From: Actimicrobium sp035984655
GTDB lineage: Bacteria; Pseudomonadota; Gammaproteobacteria; Burkholderiales; Burkholderiaceae_D
Length of the DNA: 64,000 nt
NCBI RefSeq assembly: GCF_035984655.1
Contig: NZ_JAXCHT010000013.1
Coordinates: forward strand, 49,881 to 113,880
Direction: 5' to 3'
This document shows, piece by piece, positions 59,803 through 64,000 of the stretch; the first letter of the stretch is position 1, and every line of letters begins with the position of its first letter. The position numbers and the translations under genes are program-made. Under the pieces are notes generated by a model. That model did not search any database. It was not told the origin of the DNA and worked only from the letters and a program-made list of their open reading frames with translations.

Positions 59803-60525
59803 ATGGTTGCGCAGCGCGCCTTCGGCAAGGTCTGGCTGATTGGCGCCGGTCCGGGTGCAGCAGATCTGATCACGGTGCGCGGTGCGCGCCTGCTGGCTGA
59901 CGCCGAGGTCGTGCTGTACGACGCCCTGGTCACGCCGGAGATGCTGGCGCTGTGTCCGCAAGCCGTGCTGGTGTCGGTCGGCAAGCGCGCTGGCCAGCGT
60001 TCGATGGCACAAATTGCCATCAATGAACAGCTGGTCGACGCGGCCCGACATTATTCCCGCGTAGTCCGCTTGAAAGGCGGCGACCCGATGCTGTTCGGAC
60101 GCGCTGACGAAGAATTGCGCACGCTTGAAGCGCATGGCATTGCGGTCGAAGTGGTGCCCGGCATTACTGCGGCGCTGGCCGCAGCGGCTTCGGCCAAACA
60201 GCCGCTGACACGGCGCGGGATTGCGCGCAGCGTGGCGTTTTTCACGTCCAGCAATGCGCCCGATCATCCCGAACAAACCACCTTGCCGGCCTGCGATACG
60301 CTGGTCCAGTACATGGGCGGACGCGAAGCCATCAAGACCGCGCGCGGCTTGCTGGCGCTCGGGCATGCCGCCGACACGCCGGTGCTGGTGGTGGAAAACT
60401 GCAGCCGCGCCGATGAGCGGATTTTCCGCTTGCAACTTAGCGATCTCGAAGCCGGACTGGCTGCCTGCACCGGCCCGGTACTGATGATGATTGGCGCGGC
60501 GATGGCGGCACGTCAGCCGGAGTAA
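59803..60525 (+). CDS. cobA: Uroporphyrinogen-III C-methyltransferase (siroheme synthesis)
   Basis: 240 residues from the ATG 4 bp after the cysN stop. SUMT signature segments: VWLIGAGPGAADLITVRGARLLADAEVVLYDALV, RLKGGDPMLFGRADEEL and VPGITAALAAAASAKQPLTRRG. Methylates uroporphyrinogen III to precorrin-2, feeding siroheme for CysI. The N-terminal CysG (dehydrogenase/ferrochelatase) domain is absent, so those steps are encoded elsewhere. Confidence 0.95.
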   Translation: MVAQRAFGKVWLIGAGPGAADLITVRGARLLADAEVVLYDALVTPEMLALCPQAVLVSVGKRAGQRSMAQIAINEQLVDAARHYSRVVRLKGGDPMLFGRADEELRTLEAHGIAVEVVPGITAALAAAASAKQPLTRRGIARSVAFFTSSNAPDHPEQTTLPACDTLVQYMGGREAIKTARGLLALGHAADTPVLVVENCSRADERIFRLQLSDLEAGLAACTGPVLMMIGAAMAARQPE

Positions 60526-60566
60526 ATCGCCTACAATCGGATCAACTTCCTGATCCAGAAAAAGCC

Positions 60567-62192
60567 ATGGCCCACATCCTCCCTTCCGGCTGGCGCGAAC
60601 TGGCCACCACCGGCGCCGCCGCCCGCGAGATCGCCACGCTGACGCGCTTCGCCGACGGCCTCGACGCCGATTATCTGGTCTTCCACGGCGTGCACTGGAC
60701 CAATATCGAACAGGGCTATTCGGTGTATGGTGAGATCGATTTCATCGTCGTCGCGCCCGATGGCCGGGTGCTGGTGATCGAACAGAAATCCGGCTTCCTG
60801 AGCGAAACCGCCGACGGCCTGATCAAGCGCTACCCGGGCCGCACCGAAAACGTCCACCTGAACCTGATTCGTACCATCGGCACGCTACGCAACCGCTTTG
60901 CGCAGACTGGCGCTGCGCTCGACATCGACTATCTGCTGTACTGCCCCGACTATCGCGTGACGCAGCCGGCGCTGGTCGGACTCGATCCGGCCCGCATCGT
61001 CGATGCCGCCAATGCCGACCAACTGATTCCGGTGATCCGGCGCCTGGAGCCACTGACCGATGCCACGCCGCAGCGCGCTGCGGTGGTTCGCTTCTTCAAC
61101 GACACGCTGCGCCTGGTGCCCGACCCGAGCGCGATGATCGGCCGTGCCGATGCACTCGTCACGCGCTTGTCGGAAGGCCTGGCGACGTGGGCGCGCCAGC
61201 TCGAATTCAACCCGTTCCGGCTGCGCGTGATCGGCACCGCCGGCAGCGGCAAGACCCAGCTCGCGGTGGCCGAATTCCGCGCCGCCGTCGAGGCCGGGCT
61301 GCAGCCGCTGTACGTCTGCTACAACCGCCCGCTGGCCGACCACATGCGCGAAGTGCTGGGGCCGCACGGCCGGGTGGCCAACTTCCACATGCTGTGCGAC
61401 GCCTATGGCCGCGAAGCCGGCGCCACACCCGACTACAGCAACCCCGCCACCTGGCAAAACATGGAAACGGTGTTCGATGCCGGGCCGATTCCCGAACACT
61501 GGCTGCACGACGTGGTGATCATCGACGAAGGTCAGGATTTTTCGGAAGGCTGGCGCGATGCCGTGCTGCGGTTGGTGCGCCGGCCCGGTCGCGTGTTGTG
61601 GCTGGAAGATCCGATGCAGAATCTGTACGGCCGTGCGCCGGTCGACTTGCCGGACTGGGTCACGCTGCGGGTCAACACCAACTTTCGCAATCCGCGCGAG
61701 ATCGTCGATCTGCTCGACGCCATCACCAACGGCCGCGCCCCCGCCATCGCCGCCAGCCCGTTCGTGAGCGCCGGCCTGACCCGCTTCACGTACTCCGACG
61801 ACACGCAATTGCAGGACGCCACCAAGGAAGCCATCACCCATTGCCTGGCCGCCGGCTTTGCGCGCAGCGACATCGTGCTGCTGTCATTCAAGGGACGCGA
61901 AAAGTCGCTGCTGCTGAAACTCGACCAGCTCGGCCAGCACCAGCTGCACTCCTTCACCGGCGACTACGACCTGCTCGGCAATCCGGTGTTTCGCAAAGGC
62001 GGCCTGCTGGCCGAATCGGTGTATCGCTTCAAGGGCCAGTCCGCGCCGGCGGTGATTTTTACCGAGATCGATTTTGCGGAACTGGACGAGCGCACGGTGC
62101 GCAAACTGTTTGTCGGCATGACGCGGGCGCGCTTGAAACTGGTGCTGGTGATGAGCGATGCGGCGGCGGCGGTGATGGGGCGGTTTTTTTAG
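60567..62192 (+). CDS. NERD nuclease domain fused to a UvrD/Rep-type helicase
   Basis: 541 residues. N-terminal NERD domain about 10-130: TRFADGLDADYLVFHGVHW, YGEIDFIVVAPDGRVLVIEQKSG holds the PD-(D/E)xK residues Asp and E-x-K. Superfamily 1 helicase motifs follow: Walker A GTAGSGKTQLAV (about 225), NFHMLCDAYGRE, Walker B DVVIIDEGQDFSEGW, Arg-finger FRNPREIVDLL, motif V-like VYRFKGQSAPAVIFTEID and motif VI LFVGMTRARLKLVLV. Both halves look catalytically intact. Not part of sulfur metabolism despite following cobA by 41 bp; such fusions occur in DNA repair or phage-defence contexts. Confidence 0.85.
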   Translation: MAHILPSGWRELATTGAAAREIATLTRFADGLDADYLVFHGVHWTNIEQGYSVYGEIDFIVVAPDGRVLVIEQKSGFLSETADGLIKRYPGRTENVHLNLIRTIGTLRNRFAQTGAALDIDYLLYCPDYRVTQPALVGLDPARIVDAANADQLIPVIRRLEPLTDATPQRAAVVRFFNDTLRLVPDPSAMIGRADALVTRLSEGLATWARQLEFNPFRLRVIGTAGSGKTQLAVAEFRAAVEAGLQPLYVCYNRPLADHMREVLGPHGRVANFHMLCDAYGREAGATPDYSNPATWQNMETVFDAGPIPEHWLHDVVIIDEGQDFSEGWRDAVLRLVRRPGRVLWLEDPMQNLYGRAPVDLPDWVTLRVNTNFRNPREIVDLLDAITNGRAPAIAASPFVSAGLTRFTYSDDTQLQDATKEAITHCLAAGFARSDIVLLSFKGREKSLLLKLDQLGQHQLHSFTGDYDLLGNPVFRKGGLLAESVYRFKGQSAPAVIFTEIDFAELDERTVRKLFVGMTRARLKLVLVMSDAAAAVMGRFF

Positions 62193-62500
62193 CGTTGGGT
62201 CAGGGTCATGACCACGGCGTTCGTGCTTGGCGCAAAGCGATGCCGCACGCCGGGCGTGACTTCAATCATTTCACCGGCCAGCGCGGTGACTTCCTGACCA
62301 TCGTTGGTTTCCATGTCAAGCTGGCCCTGCAGGCAGACGATGAATTCGGGCTGGTTGTGTTCCTCGAATCCATATTCGCCTTCGGGCACATGAATCAGCA
62401 GCAGCGCGCCGGCGGTGGTGATGGCCAGCAGGTGGTCGGTGTCGGCGGGTAGCGTGCTGCCGAAGGTGGCCAGCGGGTGATGGATTAGCGAGGGGGTCAT
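62189..62500 (-). CDS. Small cupin-domain protein
   Basis: 103 residues from ATG 62500. The cupin barrel shows as VPEGEYGFEEHNQPEFIVCLQGQLDMETNDGQ (motif 1 His/Glu pattern with E-H...E) and GEMIEVTPGVRHRFAPSTN (motif 2 with His). Metal-binding residues look partly preserved. Stop overlaps the convergent NERD-helicase stop by 4 bases. Function unknown; possibly an isomerase, dioxygenase or sensor. Confidence 0.85.
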   Translation of the reverse strand: MTPSLIHHPLATFGSTLPADTDHLLAITTAGALLLIHVPEGEYGFEEHNQPEFIVCLQGQLDMETNDGQEVTALAGEMIEVTPGVRHRFAPSTNAVVMTLTQR

Positions 62501-62597
62501 GGGTTGATCCTGGGTGAACGGCGTGATGGCTGCGCTGGGATATGGAACAACCACGCAGCCGAACAATAGCAGGTGCAACGATAACTGCTATCAGTCT

Positions 62598-63875
62598 TTA
62601 GGCCGCGTCCAATGGTCCACCGCCCCGCTTGTTGGCTCTCCGCCGCAATGGCTGCGGCGGATTCAATGTAAGGTTCTGGTCTGCCGGTTGCGTTTCAACC
62701 GTATTTTTCGAGCCTTTCCTCAATTCTTCCATTAACCTCCGGGTATTTTCAGGCACCTTGTCACGCCTGAACATAGTCAGCCACGATTTTGACTTAAAAA
62801 GCGTACGACGTGGCGCCTTCTTCTTTGTATCCGCTTTTTTTGGGACGCTCCCTTGCCCTTCCTCCTCGACCGGGCTGTCGCGTTCCTGCGTATCTGACGT
62901 TCGGAAATTTTTCGCAGTCTGTTCGGACGTATCATCAGACGAATTCAATTTCGGTTTATCACTGCCCACATTCGTTAACGAATCCGACGACGGAGCAGAA
63001 ACCTTGTTCTGTTCTTCCTTGTTCTTTTCAAATTTCGCTTTCAGTTCTTCAATTACGGCAGTGAGAGGATTTGCCTCCCGTTGATTCGGTTTTGCCCTAC
63101 TCGTTTGCTCGTCGTCCCCTGCAGAATTTCCTTGCGCAGGGGTGCGTTCCTGTTTTGCAAAAAAAGACCAAAAAGGAGATGCCAATTGATTAGCGCTTTT
63201 CCCTACATTCTTCACAGTTGATGTAAACGACTGGGCACCCATTGCGAACCTCGCGCTGCGCGTATTGCCTTTCGGAACCGGCACAGGCTTGGCGTCGACC
63301 TTCCCCGCATTTTCAAACTTCCCCTTCGGCGCCGGTGATTGCTCACCGCTGTCAACTGGCACCGGAACCCGGGCGGGGCTTTTCTGAACTCTCGACCGCT
63401 TCGCGCCAAAAAAATTCACGTTCCTAAGTCGGTCACTTAATGATTTTTGGACATTGTCACGCGGCGCCGCCTTGGGCGGCGGAGAATATGCGTCTATTGG
63501 ACTGTCTTTACGAAATTTTGGCAATTTATTGAGATTTTCTCGCGTTAACTTGGGTTTTGTATTTCCACGGTCCAAGACGGCCCGCAACCTCTCGATAAGG
63601 GTGTCAACCGTCGACTGGTGAGATCCTGCTGCCTTAGAAGCATCCTTCCTGTCCGGCCTACCATTTGCATCGACAACACTATTGCTATCTTCCCTGGTCC
63701 CGCTGGCCGTGGGTGATCGCGGTGGCACCGAGCTAGGTGGCACCGGTGCGTCTGTCGCTTCCGCTCCCGGTTGCGATTGCGATTGCGTTTCCGAAACCGA
63801 AGGGTCTTTGGCGCGATCGTGCGAATTCGACGTCCGTGGTTCGGCTGGAGGACTGTTCTTTTGGTACCCATGCAT
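62598..63875 (-). CDS. Long, low-complexity charged protein of unknown function
   Basis: 425 residues, no recognised domain. The first 50 residues are rich in Ser, Pro, Gln and Ala and contain no acidic residue before position 11, a pattern seen in type III secreted proteins. The rest is a basic, disordered chain dominated by Lys, Ser, Asn, Pro and Asp (for example VEEEGQGSVPKKADTKKKAPRRTLF), with short motifs such as FWSFFAKQERTPAQG. No signal peptide or membrane helix. Lower GC than neighbours, suggesting acquisition. Only 125 bases of its upstream region are in the window; no hrp box is visible there, and those bases (63876-64000) hold no other gene. Confidence 0.6.
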   Translation of the reverse strand: MHGYQKNSPPAEPRTSNSHDRAKDPSVSETQSQSQPGAEATDAPVPPSSVPPRSPTASGTREDSNSVVDANGRPDRKDASKAAGSHQSTVDTLIERLRAVLDRGNTKPKLTRENLNKLPKFRKDSPIDAYSPPPKAAPRDNVQKSLSDRLRNVNFFGAKRSRVQKSPARVPVPVDSGEQSPAPKGKFENAGKVDAKPVPVPKGNTRSARFAMGAQSFTSTVKNVGKSANQLASPFWSFFAKQERTPAQGNSAGDDEQTSRAKPNQREANPLTAVIEELKAKFEKNKEEQNKVSAPSSDSLTNVGSDKPKLNSSDDTSEQTAKNFRTSDTQERDSPVEEEGQGSVPKKADTKKKAPRRTLFKSKSWLTMFRRDKVPENTRRLMEELRKGSKNTVETQPADQNLTLNPPQPLRRRANKRGGGPLDAA

Positions 63876-64000
63876 CGCTTCGCCTGTCCGGCTGGCTGTG
63901 GGTGAACGGAAATTTTCAAGCTAGTTGTCGCCCAATTTGTTCAAATTACGCTGCCGTTTTGAGTTCTGGGTGATGCTCCTTTCGATCCGCATTACTTGCG

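Noticed and set aside
58186..60435. 749-codon antisense frame opposite cysN and cobA
   Set aside because: Likewise a high-GC shadow frame of well-recognised genes.

Overview
The window is a chromosomal segment of a betaproteobacterium, most likely Burkholderiales and probably Oxalobacteraceae. Pointers are an EF-P with Arg32 next to its rhamnosyltransferase EarP, RdgC divergent from minCDE, a Burkholderia-type porin, an APS-type CysH with a DUF934 partner, and a cobA-linked cys operon. This placement is inferred from gene content; no rRNA or marker search was possible.

Layout. 1-6 kb: end of mogA, an esterase, a Gly-rich harpin-like gene, purU, a bactofilin, an oxidoreductase and a DUF4198 protein. 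5.9-10.4 kb: cytochrome bd locus cydP-cydA-cydB-cydX, in which cydA is broken by a TnpB element and three nonsense codons. 10.5-19 kb: hydrolase/ACP/ketosynthase trio, efp-earP, a methyltransferase, a complete IS605-type element (tnpA+tnpB), a small exported protein and rdgC. 19-25.5 kb: minCDE, porin, 2-dehydropantoate 2-reductase, BLUF photosensor and folE. 25.6-30.7 kb: an accessory stretch with an orphan 500-residue gene behind a consensus hrp box, tRNA-Ser, an HrpL-like sigma factor whose 5' end is fused to another TnpB element, and a hydrolase fragment. 31-37 kb: acyltransferase, small regulator, VOC/FAH catabolic pair with IclR, an ABC binding protein and an orphan ParA. 37-45 kb: TetR-controlled export system (MFP, double ATPase, two permeases, outer-membrane factor), then a ClpP-like protease lying between two copies of the outer-membrane-factor 3' end. 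45.7-50 kb: SGNH-like exported protein, LysR/tautomerase pair bracketed by a repeat, and a Map/ParD-like pair with a palindromic operator. 50-52.7 kb: TonB receptor and methyltransferase. 52.7-60.5 kb: assimilatory sulfate reduction (cysB, TauE-type transporter, cysI, DUF934, cysH, cysD, cysN, cobA). 60.5-64 kb: NERD-helicase fusion, cupin and a long disordered protein.

The strongest unexpected signal is a dispersed putative type III secretion regulon: an HrpL-like ECF sigma factor (28.0-28.5 kb), a perfect HrpL promoter motif (GGAACC-N15-CCACCCA) before an unrecognised 500-residue protein, and a near-match before a cysteine-free, glycine-rich harpin-like protein. The secretion apparatus is not in the window. 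A second theme is one IS200/IS605-type family with a TTGAT target, present as one tnpA+tnpB copy and two tnpB-only copies. Its insertions broke cydA, separated a gene from its terminator and replaced the start of the sigma-factor gene.
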